From positions 372,001 to 436,000 of the forward strand of contig JANSWZ010000001.1 of NCBI GenBank assembly GCA_024743215.1: a DNA stretch of 64,000 nt, in the 5' to 3' direction. Below, in pieces: positions 47,744-57,350 of this stretch. The notes under the pieces were generated by a model. It saw only the letters and a list, made by a program, of their open reading frames with translations, did no database searches and was not told the origin of the DNA. A program made the position numbers and the translations under genes. This DNA comes from Alphaproteobacteria bacterium (GTDB taxonomy: Bacteria > Pseudomonadota > Alphaproteobacteria > Rhizobiales > GCA-2746425). Position 1 is the stretch's first letter, and the number at the start of each line of letters is the position of its first letter.

Positions 47744-48430
47744 CTAGTGCCCGTCTCCCAATTGACCAAAGCGGCCTTCTGCCCATCTTGAAAAGCGCAG
47801 AACCGGGTAGCAATACAGGAAGTAGAAGAAGGCGATCAGCATGTAGATAAACATGATATCGCCGGGCATGCGCATGATAGCGACTTCGCCCTGACGTGTC
47901 AGTTCAGCGATGCCAATGACAGACAACACAGCTGTGCTTTTGATCACGATTACATAAACGCTTGCCATTGGCGGGATGGTCAGCTTCAGAGCCTGCGGAA
48001 TGATGACAGTGCGATAGGTCTGGGTTTTTGACATGCCGACCGAGCGCGCCGCTTCGCTTTGTCCGTTGGGTACCGCAATGATCGCCGAGGCCACGATTTC
48101 CGTCACATAGCTTGAGGTATAAAGCGATAGCGACACAATAGCTGCCGTGTAGCTGTCGAACGAAAGCCATGCGATGCCCAGCGATGGCAGCACAAAATAG
48201 ATGATATATAATTGCACCAGATAGGGTGATCCACGCAGTACGTGCAAATAGGCGTTGATGAACTTTTCCAGCACATAAATGCCGAGTGTTTTTCCTATAC
48301 CCAGAGCAAAACCGATCAGTGAACCACACAGGATCGAAATTATGGATATCTGAAACGTTATCCAGAGTCCTTTCAGAAGAAAGGGCCAAAGGCTCTGAAC
48401 AATGGAGAATTTATCTGCGATCATTTCCAC
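47744..48430 (-). CDS. Polar amino-acid-type ABC permease
   Basis: A 228-residue HisM/GlnP-type permease with five membrane helices. The ATPase-docking loop is EAARSVGMSKTQTYRTVIIPQALKLTIPP (split here) near residue 135, and VLRGSPYLVQLYIIYFVLPSLG is the family signature. It starts 11 bases after the companion permease and is the last gene of the leftward amino-acid import cluster. It forms a heterodimer with that permease. Confidence 0.93.
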   Translation of the reverse strand: MEMIADKFSIVQSLWPFLLKGLWITFQISIISILCGSLIGFALGIGKTLGIYVLEKFINAYLHVLRGSPYLVQLYIIYFVLPSLGIAWLSFDSYTAAIVSLSLYTSSYVTEIVASAIIAVPNGQSEAARSVGMSKTQTYRTVIIPQALKLTIPPMASVYVIVIKSTAVLSVIGIAELTRQGEVAIMRMPGDIMFIYMLIAFFYFLYCYPVLRFSRWAEGRFGQLGDGH

Positions 48431-48441
48431 ATCAAATCTCC

Positions 48442-49140
48442 TTAATTCGATTTCCAGGCGCTACCGCCCAGTTTTTTCTGAACGATGCCCGACAGCACCA
48501 GCATCATTGCGTAAATGCCAAGATAGCAAACGGCTGTCGTGACATAGCTTTCAGTGGCAATCACAGTTTCTGAGAACATCTGGAGACCTGCTCCCATCAG
48601 CTCGAATACTGCAATGATGGACAACAAGGACGTATCCTTGATCAGCACAGCAGTTTGGCCCAGCAAGGGGGGCATCACATTTGCAATGGCTTGCGGCAAG
48701 GTGACATTTACCAAGGTTTGCTGTGGTGTCATTCCAACAGACAATGCACCTTCGATCTGACCACGATTTACAGATTCAATGCCTGCCCGAATGATCTCGC
48801 CCATATAAGGTGCTGTATGGATGGTCAGAGCAATAATGCCGGTCTGAGTCTCATCGAAAAAGTCGCCGTAGCCGCGTGGTAGAAGGGCTGGCAGACCATA
48901 ATAGACAATATAGATTTGAATGAGCAGCGGCGTTGATCGGATAAATTGGATGTACCCGGCAACCGGACGCCAGATCATTGGATTTTTGGACATTCGCGCA
49001 AGTGCCAGGAAGGTCCCGATAATCAGTGACAATATGAGGCAAAGCGCAGAAATCCAAAGCGTTTGCCCAACGCCAGCCACAAAGACATCGGCATATTGTC
49101 CGACAATCCGAAAATTAAAGTAGTTCTGAAGCCATTCCAT
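48442..49140 (-). CDS. Polar amino-acid-type ABC permease
   Basis: A 232-residue HisQ/GlnP-type permease. FIRSTPLLIQIYIVYYGLPALL and GALSVGMTPQQTLVNVTLPQAI (docking loop) are typical of the family. It lies 79 bases after the binding-protein gene, with a strong hairpin in the gap, and 11 bases before the second permease. Together they form the membrane channel for the receptor at 49220-50017. Confidence 0.93.
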   Translation of the reverse strand: MEWLQNYFNFRIVGQYADVFVAGVGQTLWISALCLILSLIIGTFLALARMSKNPMIWRPVAGYIQFIRSTPLLIQIYIVYYGLPALLPRGYGDFFDETQTGIIALTIHTAPYMGEIIRAGIESVNRGQIEGALSVGMTPQQTLVNVTLPQAIANVMPPLLGQTAVLIKDTSLLSIIAVFELMGAGLQMFSETVIATESYVTTAVCYLGIYAMMLVLSGIVQKKLGGSAWKSN

Positions 49141-49188
49141 AATCTATCCGAGGGCGTTGACACGCAGCCCAATGCGGTGGGAGTGATC

Positions 49189-49210
49189 CGGGGCGCGCTG
49201 CGGCGCCCCG
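49189..49210 (-). other. Strong hairpin after the binding-protein gene
   Basis: CGGGGCGC and GCGCCCCG form a perfect 8-bp GC stem with a 6-base loop between the binding-protein stop and the permease start. There is no U-run. It is the third of four receptor genes in this window followed by a GC-rich stem, consistent with mRNA stabilisation for receptor excess. Confidence 0.6.
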
Positions 49211-49219
49211 AAGCAGGTT

Positions 49220-50017
49220 TTATTTGTGGTCGGCTTCCCAAGCAGTGGAATTCCACCAGTATTCAAGCTTTTGGTCCAAACGGCCATCAGCACGGATCAG
49301 GCGCATGTAATTGTTGAGCGCCAGCAGCAGATGCATGGAGTCAGGACGTGTTGCAAAGCCAAGAGGCTCTTGGGCAAGCAGTCCGTCCAATACTTTGATT
49401 TCGTCAATCGAGCTCATGAAGCCGGCAATGGTTGCCTTGTCAGAGAGACCGGCTTTTGCGCGGCCAGACACGACAGCCTGGACCACTTGAGCCGTACCAC
49501 CTGCAAATTCCTTCAACTCAGCGTCTGGAAGCACCTTGCGTGCTGTTTCTGCCCAGGAAGAAGCCTGTGTGGCACCAACAGACACATCAGCTGAATTCAG
49601 ATCCTGCCAAGTTGAGTAGCCAGAGTCATTCAGAGCAAACGCTATGGTCTCTGAGAAGAAGACAGGCTCGGTGAACACAATTTGCATGTGACGTTTTGCC
49701 GTTGGCGTCATATCAGCGGCAATGAAATCTGCTTTGCCGGATGACAGCGCCGGAATCAGACCTTTCCAGTCGTAATCCTGAATGATCAGTTTGACTTCCA
49801 TGTCATCAGCCATCATCTGGGCAAGCTCAATGGCAAAGCCTGTGCGCTCTCCGTCCTTGTTGACGAAGCTTACGGGTGGGCCCTGTGTCTGCACTGCAAT
49901 GGTCATTTCACCTGTACGGACGATTTTTTCCATCGTTGTTTCGGCCCAGGAAGCCGTTGAAGTCAGGGCAAGCACTGCTGCGCCGACGGTGGTTGTAATT
50001 AGGGTTGTCAGTTTCAT
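49220..50017 (-). CDS. Amino-acid-type ABC substrate-binding protein (SBP_bac_3)
   Basis: A 265-residue periplasmic receptor with a signal peptide (residues 1-25, ending STASWAE). Family landmarks: RTGEMTIAVQTQGPPVSFVNKDG (split), GFAIELAQMMADDM, and GKADFIAADMTPTAKR near residue 95, where the Arg and Asp/Thr positions bind the amino-acid carboxylate. It lies 122 bases after the ATPase gene. With the DapF-like epimerase in the same cluster, the ligand may be an unusual or D-amino acid, or a diaminopimelate-like compound; this is a guess from context. Confidence 0.9.
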   Translation of the reverse strand: MKLTTLITTTVGAAVLALTSTASWAETTMEKIVRTGEMTIAVQTQGPPVSFVNKDGERTGFAIELAQMMADDMEVKLIIQDYDWKGLIPALSSGKADFIAADMTPTAKRHMQIVFTEPVFFSETIAFALNDSGYSTWQDLNSADVSVGATQASSWAETARKVLPDAELKEFAGGTAQVVQAVVSGRAKAGLSDKATIAGFMSSIDEIKVLDGLLAQEPLGFATRPDSMHLLLALNNYMRLIRADGRLDQKLEYWWNSTAWEADHK

Positions 50018-50139
50018 TTTCTGATGTTCTCCACTTTGGTTTCTAGACAGTTTATTTTAGAGGACATGATCTGCGCGCTGTTTTTCAGGTTCTTGCGCCA
50101 GTTTGTCTCATCATGTCATCTTGACGAACTTGTTGACTC

Positions 50140-50892
50140 TCAAAGAATTTGACGCAGGAAGTCCTGCGCGCGATCAGTTTGTGGATTATCAAAGAAATCG
50201 TCCGGGTTGTTTTCTTCAACGATCGCCCCTTCATCCATAAAGATCACGCGATGAGCAGCTTCGCGCGCAAAGCCCATTTCATGAGTGACGACGGCCATGG
50301 TCATTCCATCGGCGGCCAGTCCGCGCATCAGTTCAAGAACGCCTCCAACCGTTTCTGGGTCCAACGCAGAGGTGGCCTCATCAAACAGCATGACTTTCGG
50401 CTTCATGGCCAGCGAGCGGGCGATGGCCACACGCTGTTGCTGGCCGCCAGACAGCATGGCGGGATAATTGTTGCCGCGATCCGGAATGCCGACTTTTCCC
50501 AGCAGATCATTTGCAATTTCTTCCGCTTCCTTACGGCTGCGCTTGGCCACAATCATCTGGGGCATGACAATGTTTTCCATGGCCGTTTTGTGCTGGAACA
50601 GATTGAAGTGCTGGAAGACCATGCCAACTTTGGCGCGCAGGGCGTTGATGTCAGTCTTCTTGTCAGTGACGTTTACGCCATCAATTGTAATTGTTCCGCT
50701 GTCTACCTCATTCAGTCGGTTGATAGACCGAAGGAGCGTAGATTTCCCGGAACCAGATGGGCCAATGATGACAACGACTTCGCCCCGATCAATATGGTTG
50801 GTTACATTGTTTAATGCATGAACCGGCTCAGGGCGTGACTTCAGATGGTAGGTCTTGCTGACCTTGTCGATCACAATCATTGGATCATTCAT
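50140..50892 (-). CDS. Amino-acid-type ABC ATPase (GlnQ/HisP-like)
   Basis: A 250-residue ATPase. The start at 50892 is chosen because GGGAGGG lies upstream and the ATG overlaps the DapF-like stop by four bases. Walker A is [18 protein letters not shown] near residue 40, the signature is [15 protein letters not shown], Walker B is [14 protein letters not shown], and the switch is [14 protein letters not shown]-like (VVTHEMGFA). All polar amino-acid importer hallmarks are present. It serves the permeases at 47744-49140. Confidence 0.95.
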   Translation of the reverse strand: MNDPMIVIDKVSKTYHLKSRPEPVHALNNVTNHIDRGEVVVIIGPSGSGKSTLLRSINRLNEVDSGTITIDGVNVTDKKTDINALRAKVGMVFQHFNLFQHKTAMENIVMPQMIVAKRSRKEAEEIANDLLGKVGIPDRGNNYPAMLSGGQQQRVAIARSLAMKPKVMLFDEATSALDPETVGGVLELMRGLAADGMTMAVVTHEMGFAREAAHRVIFMDEGAIVEENNPDDFFDNPQTDRAQDFLRQIL

Positions 50893-51776
50893 ACGGCACG
50901 TCCCTCCCGACCGGTTAGGCGGCCACTGAAACAAAACTCGACGGGCCCCGTCAAGATTGCGTTTCTACTTTCTTCAACGATCACATTAACCGATCCGGCT
51001 AACATGTCCACGACGATCTCTTTTTTGTTTGTCAGCCCCAATAGCTGTGCGGCGCGTGCAGCAACACATGCGCCCGAACCGCAGGCTTTAGTAAGAATGC
51101 CTGGACGCTCAAAAACAGAAAGCCGGATAAGACTATTGCTCATTTTCTGCGCAACGCCAACATTTACCTTTCGCAGGAAGAGCGGATCATTCTGAATTGG
51201 TCGTGCCAAAGCCGCCACATCCAGGGCATCAAGATCATCAACAAAGAAGACAATATGCGGATTGCCAATGTTGAGTGCGACGCCGTTTTTCAGCGGTCCA
51301 TTGGTCAATGGAATATCCAGCGTATCCACATCCCGGGTCAAAGGTATTGATTGCCAATGCGTTGAAATATTTCCCATTTCCACGCTTACCAGCTGCTTGT
51401 CCCGGCGCCAGCAGCGCAAGGACCCGACAGCAGTTTCGAGCACAATTTCATCCAGCTCAGTCTCTTCCAGCATCAGCCACGCAAAGCATCTGGTGGCATT
51501 GCCGCAAGCTTCAGCATCTTGCCCATCAATGTTGATGATCCGCATGAAGGCATAAGCGCCGTTAGAAGCCCCGGCTGCGGTTGGCGGTTCTATGATCAAG
51601 AGTTGATCGCCGCCGATTCCGGTATTCACATCGCAGATTTGAACAGTCTCTTTGACCGTTGGATTATAAGGGTTTTTGCGACCGTCCACGATTACAAAGT
51701 GATTATGCAAGCCTTGCATTTTCACAAACGCTCGTCCTGATGTCGGGATTATGCGGGACCAGTCGATTTTTTGCAT
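50889..51776 (-). CDS. Diaminopimelate epimerase-family protein (DapF paralogue)
   Basis: A 295-residue protein with the DapF two-domain fold. Both catalytic cysteines are present: EACGNATRC near residue 85 and [14 protein letters not shown] near residue 225. The N-terminal [13 protein letters not shown] has His where DapF usually has Asp (GNDF). Start at ATG 51776 is chosen; the ribosome site is weak and a TTG 7 codons upstream is possible. It overlaps the amino-acid importer ATPase gene by four bases, which is unusual for biosynthetic DapF. It more likely inverts the stereochemistry of the imported amino acid. Confidence 0.85.
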   Translation of the reverse strand: MQKIDWSRIIPTSGRAFVKMQGLHNHFVIVDGRKNPYNPTVKETVQICDVNTGIGGDQLLIIEPPTAAGASNGAYAFMRIINIDGQDAEACGNATRCFAWLMLEETELDEIVLETAVGSLRCWRRDKQLVSVEMGNISTHWQSIPLTRDVDTLDIPLTNGPLKNGVALNIGNPHIVFFVDDLDALDVAALARPIQNDPLFLRKVNVGVAQKMSNSLIRLSVFERPGILTKACGSGACVAARAAQLLGLTNKKEIVVDMLAGSVNVIVEESRNAILTGPVEFCFSGRLTGREGRAV

Positions 51777-51872
51777 TTGTAGGAAACTCGCTGGCAATGC
51801 GCCGTGTAGACCATAGGTAGGGCCTCAAACTTTGGACCCTTGGCCACGGATATGCAAGCGATTGTGTTTGAG

Positions 51873-51910
51873 CCCCGCAGCCGGCTCGATTGTTGTTTTG
51901 GGCTGCGGGG
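51873..51910. terminator. Hairpin between alanine dehydrogenase and DapF-like genes
   Basis: CCCCGCAGCC and GGCTGCGGGG form a perfect 10-bp stem with an 18-base loop in the gap after the alanine dehydrogenase gene. No U-run follows on either strand, so its terminator role is moderate. Confidence 0.45.
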
Positions 51911-51953
51911 ATTATCAAGCGTCGTTGATCAGTCTTAATGCTTCAAATGGCTA

Positions 51954-53069
51954 TCAATTCAACAACTTGTCGGCGGGCACGTAGTCGTAGCCAAGAGACT
52001 GGGCAACGGGTTCGCATGTTACTTTGCCATTGCACACATTCAGACCATTGCGCAGATGCGCATCGTTGGACAGCGCAGCTTTCCAACCCAGATTTGCAAT
52101 TCTCACCGCATGGGGCAATGTGGTGTTGTTAAGTGCATATGTGGAGGTCCTGGCAACACCGCCAGGCATGTTGGCGACGCAATAATGCACAATTTCGTCG
52201 ACTACATAGGTTGGCTCGGCGTGTGTTGTCGCCTTTGATGTTTCAAAACAACCACCCTGATCAATGGCAACATCCACAAGAACTGATCCGTTCTTCATGG
52301 TGCTGAGCATCTCTCTGGTAACCAGCTTTGGTGCAGCAGCACCGGGAACAAGTACCGCGCCGATCACAAGATCAGCCTCGGCGACGCTGGCAGCCAGATT
52401 GGCGCGGTTTGAATAGAGTGTTTTGGCACGGGAGCCAAAATGCGCATCCAGGCGTTCAAGCGCTTCCGGGCTTCGGTCCAGTATGGTGACATCCGCACCA
52501 AGACCAACGGCCATTTGCGCGGCGTTGTAACCGACAACACCACCACCGATGATCAATACATTTGCTGGCGCTACGCCAGGTACACCGCCCAACAGAATGC
52601 CGCGGCCACCATGGGATTTTTCGAGCGCCGTAGCGCCTGCCTGAATGGACATCCGCCCGGCAACCTGGCTCATTGGTTTGAGCAGCGGCAGCCCTCCAAG
52701 GCGGTCTGTGACAGTTTCATAAGCAATGCAAACAGCGCCGGATTTAACAAGATCTCTTGTCTGGTCGGGGTCTGGTGCAAGATGCAGATACGTATAGAGA
52801 ATTTGACCCTCGCGCAGTTGCGCACGCTCTACGGCCTGTGGTTCTTTCACTTTCACAACCATATCGCATTCCGCGAAGATTTCTGCAGCTGTATCAACGA
52901 TCCGCGCACCAGCGTCCACGTAATCCTGATCTGTCGAGCCGATGCCGCTGCCGGCTTCTGTCTCGACCAGAACTTCGTGCTGATTTGCAACCAGTTCTGT
53001 GACACTTTCCGGTGTCAGGCCGACGCGATATTCGTGATTTTTGATTTCTTTTGGTGTGCCGATGCGCAT
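51954..53069 (-). CDS. ald: Alanine dehydrogenase
   Basis: A 371-residue enzyme of the normal length that interconverts L-alanine and pyruvate plus ammonium with NAD. Landmarks: [20 protein letters not shown], the pyruvate-site Lys in VVKVKEPQ near residue 75, catalytic His in TYLHLAPD near residue 96, the NAD fold [17 protein letters not shown] near residue 172, and [17 protein letters not shown] (split). Divergent from an Lrp-type regulator gene, the common arrangement for ald. In sulfonate users Ald recycles the alanine made by taurine-pyruvate aminotransferase, but that enzyme is not in this window. Confidence 0.96.
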   Translation of the reverse strand: MRIGTPKEIKNHEYRVGLTPESVTELVANQHEVLVETEAGSGIGSTDQDYVDAGARIVDTAAEIFAECDMVVKVKEPQAVERAQLREGQILYTYLHLAPDPDQTRDLVKSGAVCIAYETVTDRLGGLPLLKPMSQVAGRMSIQAGATALEKSHGGRGILLGGVPGVAPANVLIIGGGVVGYNAAQMAVGLGADVTILDRSPEALERLDAHFGSRAKTLYSNRANLAASVAEADLVIGAVLVPGAAAPKLVTREMLSTMKNGSVLVDVAIDQGGCFETSKATTHAEPTYVVDEIVHYCVANMPGGVARTSTYALNNTTLPHAVRIANLGWKAALSNDAHLRNGLNVCNGKVTCEPVAQSLGYDYVPADKLLN

Positions 53070-53115
53070 TGTTGTCTCCCAAGTTTATGAGCGGACCCTA
53101 AGTCTGTTCACAGTG

Positions 53116-53134
53116 TTTCACGGATTGCGTGAAA
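53116..53134. promoter_or_regulatory. Inverted repeat in the ald/lrp control region
   Basis: TTTCACG and CGTGAAA form a perfect 7-bp inverted repeat with a 5-base centre, followed by six T residues. It lies between the divergent alanine dehydrogenase and Lrp-type genes, 47 bases from the ald start. It is a candidate Lrp-type operator overlapping the ald promoter; binding is not shown. Confidence 0.5.
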
Positions 53135-53215
53135 TTTTTTGCGAAAAACTGTGGGAATCTCTCGATATTTCAGTTAAATCTTCGAGTATATTTGAATATT
53201 TCGGGAGAAAACACA

Positions 53216-53674
53216 GTGGATCGTATTGATGGTGGAATATTACGGCGTCTTCAGCGAGACTCCGCGATCCCCGTTGCAGAGCTTGCCAATGCCGTGGGAC
53301 TATCTGCGTCTGCTTGCCATCGCCGGATCAAGCTATTGGAGGAAGATGGTGTGATTGAGGGCTATGTGGCCCGGATCAACCGCGCAAAGCTTGGCCTCAA
53401 AATCATGGTATTTGTTGAAATTGCTCTCACATCCCAAAGTCAGGATGTGCTTGATGCCTTTGAACAAGCAGTGCTGCGCTATGAAGACATTCTGGAGTGC
53501 CACCTGACCACCGGGGAGGCAGATTATTTGCTGAGGATTGCGGCACGCGATGTGGCGGATTACGACGGTATTCACCGCAATTGCCTGGCAAAACTGCCTG
53601 GTGTTTCCAGCATGCACACAAGCTTTATCTTACGGTCCATAAAAGGCACTCAGGAATTTCCGGTGCGCATCTAG
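53216..53674 (+). CDS. Lrp/AsnC-family regulator
   Basis: A 152-residue regulator, the usual Lrp size, when started at the GTG at 53216 (CGGGAG six to nine bases upstream). A longer frame from 53129 would add 29 residues not seen in the family. The helix-turn-helix is IPVAELANAVGLSASACHRRIKLLEEDGVI (split), and the C-terminal RAM domain has VFVEIALTSQSQ and CHLTTGEADYLLRI. Divergent from ald, so it probably controls ald in response to alanine or a similar amino acid, and itself. Confidence 0.92.
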   Translation: MDRIDGGILRRLQRDSAIPVAELANAVGLSASACHRRIKLLEEDGVIEGYVARINRAKLGLKIMVFVEIALTSQSQDVLDAFEQAVLRYEDILECHLTTGEADYLLRIAARDVADYDGIHRNCLAKLPGVSSMHTSFILRSIKGTQEFPVRI

Positions 53675-53854
53675 CGTGTCTTGGAAGTGTTTTTGACATA
53701 GGTTTTAAGAATGAATTTTTACATTTTTGAATCGTGTCAATCACCCTGCAAAACAATTAGTTGATGTGAAGTGAGCGTCCAATCAGGTGAATTCTGACCT
53801 AAAGCACCCCACCTTTTACCTATAGCGGGGCACTTAGGAACAGGAGACATCGTT

Positions 53855-54361
53855 ATGAGACATTTTTTAAAACTCTCCAAAATGCTAACAGTGTCGCTTG
53901 GATTGCTTGTGGCTCCAGCGACTGCCGAACAGGTGGTATCATCTACCTACAAAGTCGGGACCGATCATCTGTTTGATGTAAGCTCGAGCGATTCAAATCA
54001 GGTGTTTCAGGCATCCGAACTGCTGGAGATGCGAGTTCTGGTCCACTCCTATTTGTGGGCAATTTCCAATAAGCAGGCGGAACTGCTCTATCTGACCGCT
54101 GCTGAGACAGTGATTAGCAAATACGCTACGCCGAACGCATTTTTGCAACGGATGCAAAAGGTCCATCGACCGGTCGTAAATGGCAGTCTGGTCCGATTTG
54201 ATGGTGTAAGCATCAAGGATGGCGTTCCTGTGCAGAGCGTTTACATCAAGGATGAACGCGGCCTTCAGTGGCTTGCCTCTTACTTTCTGACAAAACAGGC
54301 TGATGGTCAGTGGAAGATTGCCGGATGTATCATTGTGCTGGCTCCGGGTCAGAATGTCTGA
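53855..54361 (+). CDS. Secreted DUF4864-like protein
   Basis: A 168-residue protein with a signal peptide (residues 1-25, ending ATAEQ). Start at 53855 follows ACAGGAGACATCG. The body fits the DUF4864 pattern of short alpha-beta proteins: VLVHSYLWAISNKQAELLYLTAAE (split), an FLQRMQKVHRPV helix, and a final strand WKIAGCIIV. The function of this family is unknown. It is a single gene between the Lrp gene and the convergent pta gene, with 180 bases of spacer upstream. Confidence 0.75.
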   Translation: MRHFLKLSKMLTVSLGLLVAPATAEQVVSSTYKVGTDHLFDVSSSDSNQVFQASELLEMRVLVHSYLWAISNKQAELLYLTAAETVISKYATPNAFLQRMQKVHRPVVNGSLVRFDGVSIKDGVPVQSVYIKDERGLQWLASYFLTKQADGQWKIAGCIIVLAPGQNV

Positions 54362-54377
54362 TCTTCGGCATTAGCGG

Positions 54378-55376
54378 TCAGTCAGTCACCTGTGCACAGG
54401 TGACTGCAATCAGATTATAGACATCGGTCGCGTTGCAGCCACGGGACAAATCATTGGCTGGTTTTGCAAGTCCCTGCAGAATTGGCCCAATCGCCTCTGC
54501 ACCGCCAATGCGCTGCGCAATCTTGTAGCCGATATTGGCTGCCTCAAGGTTTGGAAACACGAAGATATTGGCGTCTCCCTGTATGACAGCATTCGGAGCC
54601 TTGGCTGCTGCAACTGAGGGAACAAAAGCGGCGTCAAACTGCAACTCACCTGAGATTTTCAATGTAGGTGCGCGCGATTGTGCCAATGCGGTGGCGGCCG
54701 ACACGGCATCGACTTTGGGGTGTTTGGCGCTTCCGAAGGTTGAAAAACTCAACATCGCAACGCGCGGCTCAACTCCGATCAACCTTTGAAACGATTCCGC
54801 AGAGGCGAGGGCGATTGATGCCAGTTCTTCTACATTTGGCGCGATGCTCAGGCCAGCGTCGGCAAATGCGAACACGCCCTTTTTGTCGTGGTGGGGTTTG
54901 TTCAGGATCATCAGGAAAAAACTGGAGACCAGTTCCGTATCCGGCGCAGTGCCGATGATCTGCAAAGCGGCGCGCACAGTATCGGCTGTGGTTGAAATGG
55001 CTCCTGCTATTGTTCCATCGCCATGGTTTTCGTGGACCATCATGGCTGCAAACGCGAGCGGGTTCAGCACCGCTTGCGCAGCCTGTTCTGGTGTAATGCC
55101 TTTATGTTTGCGCAGTTTGTAAAATTCTTCTGCAAAGGGCGCGATCAGCTCTGATTTTGCTGGATCAGCAATCTGCAAACCATCTGGTAAACCGTTTTGA
55201 AAGTTGTCGCTTTTTAGAATTCGGTCCTGATCGCCCACAAGTGTTACGCGTGCGATGCCTTCACTTACCGCGCGCAGTGCGCCGGACTGGATGCGGTCAT
55301 CTTCACCTTCGGCCATGATGATGTGACGCGGGTATGCGCGGGCGGCTCGCACCAGGGCTTCCATCGGATTTTCCAT
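54378..55376 (-). CDS. pta: Phosphate acetyltransferase
   Basis: A 332-residue short-form Pta, the catalytic domain only, which converts acetyl phosphate to acetyl-CoA. Landmarks: IIMAEGEDDRI near residue 20, GAISTTADTVRAALQIIG near residue 125, SSFFLMIL, FADAGLSIAPN, and VFPNLEAANIGYKIAQRIGGAEAIGPILQGL (split) near residue 275. It follows xsc after 124 bases. In sulfonate dissimilation Pta handles the acetyl phosphate that Xsc makes, so the pair forms the end of the pathway. A 24-bp palindrome covers its last codons. Confidence 0.95.
   Translation of the reverse strand: MENPMEALVRAARAYPRHIIMAEGEDDRIQSGALRAVSEGIARVTLVGDQDRILKSDNFQNGLPDGLQIADPAKSELIAPFAEEFYKLRKHKGITPEQAAQAVLNPLAFAAMMVHENHGDGTIAGAISTTADTVRAALQIIGTAPDTELVSSFFLMILNKPHHDKKGVFAFADAGLSIAPNVEELASIALASAESFQRLIGVEPRVAMLSFSTFGSAKHPKVDAVSAATALAQSRAPTLKISGELQFDAAFVPSVAAAKAPNAVIQGDANIFVFPNLEAANIGYKIAQRIGGAEAIGPILQGLAKPANDLSRGCNATDVYNLIAVTCAQVTD
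54383..54406. terminator. 24-bp perfect palindrome over the pta stop region
   Basis: CAGTCACCTGTG and its reverse complement meet without a spacer at 54383-54406, inside the last ten codons of pta and 22 bases after the DUF4864-like stop. It can form a long stem in either transcript and may act as a convergent terminator, although no U-run follows. Confidence 0.45.
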
Positions 55377-55500
55377 AAAGATTCAAACCCTTTAGACGGT
55401 TGTTTGGCAATCGGTATCATTTGTCGCACATCAGGCCAGCGCATTCTCCATCGAATGCACTGGCCTGTGTCTGTACCGCTTCATAGAGCGGTTGGTTGTG

Positions 55501-57279
55501 TTATGCGCCAGCCTGCGGACGCATGTCAGCCGGATCGATACCAGCTACAGAGACTGGCTTTTTCATGGCATCGCGCCGGAATGGTTCACCCAGTTCCTGA
55601 TTCAACACCACTTCGATGAAAGTTGTAACACCGTCTTCCATCTGTTCTTTAACAGCGGTGTTCAGTGCGTTGGTCAGGTCTTCCATCGTGGTGACCTGGA
55701 CACCTTTCAAGCCGCAGCCTTCTGCAACCTTTGCGTATTCGACACCCAGGTTGAGTTCCGTTCCGACAAAATTATCTTCATACCAAAGGGTCGTATTGCG
55801 CTTTTCAGCGCCCCATTGGTAGTTGCGGAAGATGATCATGGTGATAGGCGGCCAGTCATTGCGGCCGCACGCAGTCATTTCATTCATGGAAATGCCAAAC
55901 GCACCGTCACCTGCAAATCCGACAACCGGAACATCCGGACAGCCAATTTTTGCACCCAAAATGGATGGGAAGCCATAGCCACATGGGCCAAAGAGGCCGG
56001 GTGCCAGATATTTGCGGCCTTGTTCAAAGGTCGGATAGGCGTTGCCGATTGCGCAGTTATTGCCAATGTCTGACGAGATAATTGCGTCTTTTGGCAGGGC
56101 TGACTGGATCGCCCGCCATGCCATGCGTGGAGACATATGATCTGGTTGACGATTGCGCGAACGCTCGTTCCAGCTTGTACCTGGATCATCATCTTCGTGA
56201 TCCATGGAACTCAATTGCTGTAGCCAGGCTGATTTGATCTGATGGATCTGTGCTTCACGCTGCTTGCGTTCGTGGTTGCCAGCATCTGGAGACAATTGCT
56301 CCAGCAATTGTTCTGCAACCAGTTTTGCATCACCCTGAATTCCCACTGTGACCTTTTTGGTGAGGCCGATGCGGTCTGAATTCATATCAACCTGAATGAC
56401 CTTGGCGTCTTTGGGCCAATAGTCGATGCCGTAGCCGGGCAGGGTCGAGAATGGGTTGAGACGGGTTCCAAGGGCCAGCACCACATCCGCTTTGGAAATC
56501 AGTTCCATGGCGGCTTTGGAGCCATTGTAGCCGAGTGGTCCAACAGACAGTGCGTGGCTTCCCGGGAATGCATCATTGTGCTGATAACCGCAGCATACCG
56601 GAGAGCTGAGGCGCTCGGCCAATGCTGCCGAGGCCGGGATGCCACCAGCGAGAATGACACCGGCCCCGTTGAGTATGACCGGGAATTTGGCTTCCGACAG
56701 GAGTTTTGCTGCCTGTGAAATAGCTTCTTTTCCGCCTGAAGGACGTTCCAGCCGAACGATCTGCGGCATTTCAATATCAACGACCTGTGTCCAGTAGTCA
56801 CGTGGCACATTGATTTGTGCTGGCCCTGATCCGCGCCAGGCTTTTTCGATAACCCGGTTCAGAACTTCTGCCATGCGAGAAGGATCGCGAACTTCTTCCT
56901 GGTAGCAAACCATGTCTTCAAACAGTTTCATCTGTTCGATTTCCTGAAATCCACCTTGACCGATTGTCTTGTTCGCAGCCTGCGGAGTGACCAGCAGCAG
57001 GGGCGTGTGGTTCCAGAAAGCGGTTTTGACAGGGGTTACGAAATTGGTGATGCCCGGACCATTTTGAGCAATTGCCATGCTCATTTTGCCAGTAGAGCGC
57101 GTGTAACCGTCAGCTGTCATGCCAGCATTGGTTTCATGGGCGCAATCCCAAAACTTGATTCCCGCTTGAGGGAACAAGTCGGAGATAGGCATCATCGCAG
57201 AACCGATAATACCAAACGCGTGTTCAATGCCGTGCATCTGAAGTACTTTTACAAATGCCTCTTCGGTCGTCATTTTCAT
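55501..57279 (-). CDS. xsc: Sulfoacetaldehyde acetyltransferase
   Basis: A 592-residue thiamine-diphosphate enzyme that turns sulfoacetaldehyde and phosphate into acetyl phosphate and sulfite. N-terminal domain with MTTEEAFVKVLQMHGIEHAFGIIGSAMMPISD (split). The cofactor motif is VGFAGDGAFGISMNEMTACGRNDWP (split) near residue 460. The C-terminal RNYQWGAEKRNTTLWYEDNFVGTEL region (split) is specific to Xsc rather than acetolactate synthases. Followed by pta, as in most sulfonate degraders. The GMC oxidoreductase 71 bases upstream on the same strand probably makes its substrate. Confidence 0.95.
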   Translation of the reverse strand: MKMTTEEAFVKVLQMHGIEHAFGIIGSAMMPISDLFPQAGIKFWDCAHETNAGMTADGYTRSTGKMSMAIAQNGPGITNFVTPVKTAFWNHTPLLLVTPQAANKTIGQGGFQEIEQMKLFEDMVCYQEEVRDPSRMAEVLNRVIEKAWRGSGPAQINVPRDYWTQVVDIEMPQIVRLERPSGGKEAISQAAKLLSEAKFPVILNGAGVILAGGIPASAALAERLSSPVCCGYQHNDAFPGSHALSVGPLGYNGSKAAMELISKADVVLALGTRLNPFSTLPGYGIDYWPKDAKVIQVDMNSDRIGLTKKVTVGIQGDAKLVAEQLLEQLSPDAGNHERKQREAQIHQIKSAWLQQLSSMDHEDDDPGTSWNERSRNRQPDHMSPRMAWRAIQSALPKDAIISSDIGNNCAIGNAYPTFEQGRKYLAPGLFGPCGYGFPSILGAKIGCPDVPVVGFAGDGAFGISMNEMTACGRNDWPPITMIIFRNYQWGAEKRNTTLWYEDNFVGTELNLGVEYAKVAEGCGLKGVQVTTMEDLTNALNTAVKEQMEDGVTTFIEVVLNQELGEPFRRDAMKKPVSVAGIDPADMRPQAGA

Positions 57280-57306
57280 GGCAGTGTCCTTTCACCAAAC
57301 CCTGAA

Positions 57307-57332
57307 CCGCATGGGTGACATGCGGCGTTTTT
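57307..57332 (+). terminator. Hairpin with U-run between GMC and xsc genes
   Basis: CCGCATG and CATGCGG form a perfect 7-bp stem with a 5-base loop, followed by CGTTTTTATT on the plus strand. Both flanking genes run leftward, so as an intrinsic terminator it would stop antisense transcripts. In the leftward mRNA it is only a stem in the xsc leader. Confidence 0.35.
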
Positions 57333-57350
57333 ATTCAATTATTGAAAGCC

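Noticed and set aside
54378-57279. Taurine degradation cluster
   Set aside because: No taurine-pyruvate aminotransferase, taurine dehydrogenase or TauR-type regulator is visible; the GMC, TRAP and IclR genes fit isethionate better.
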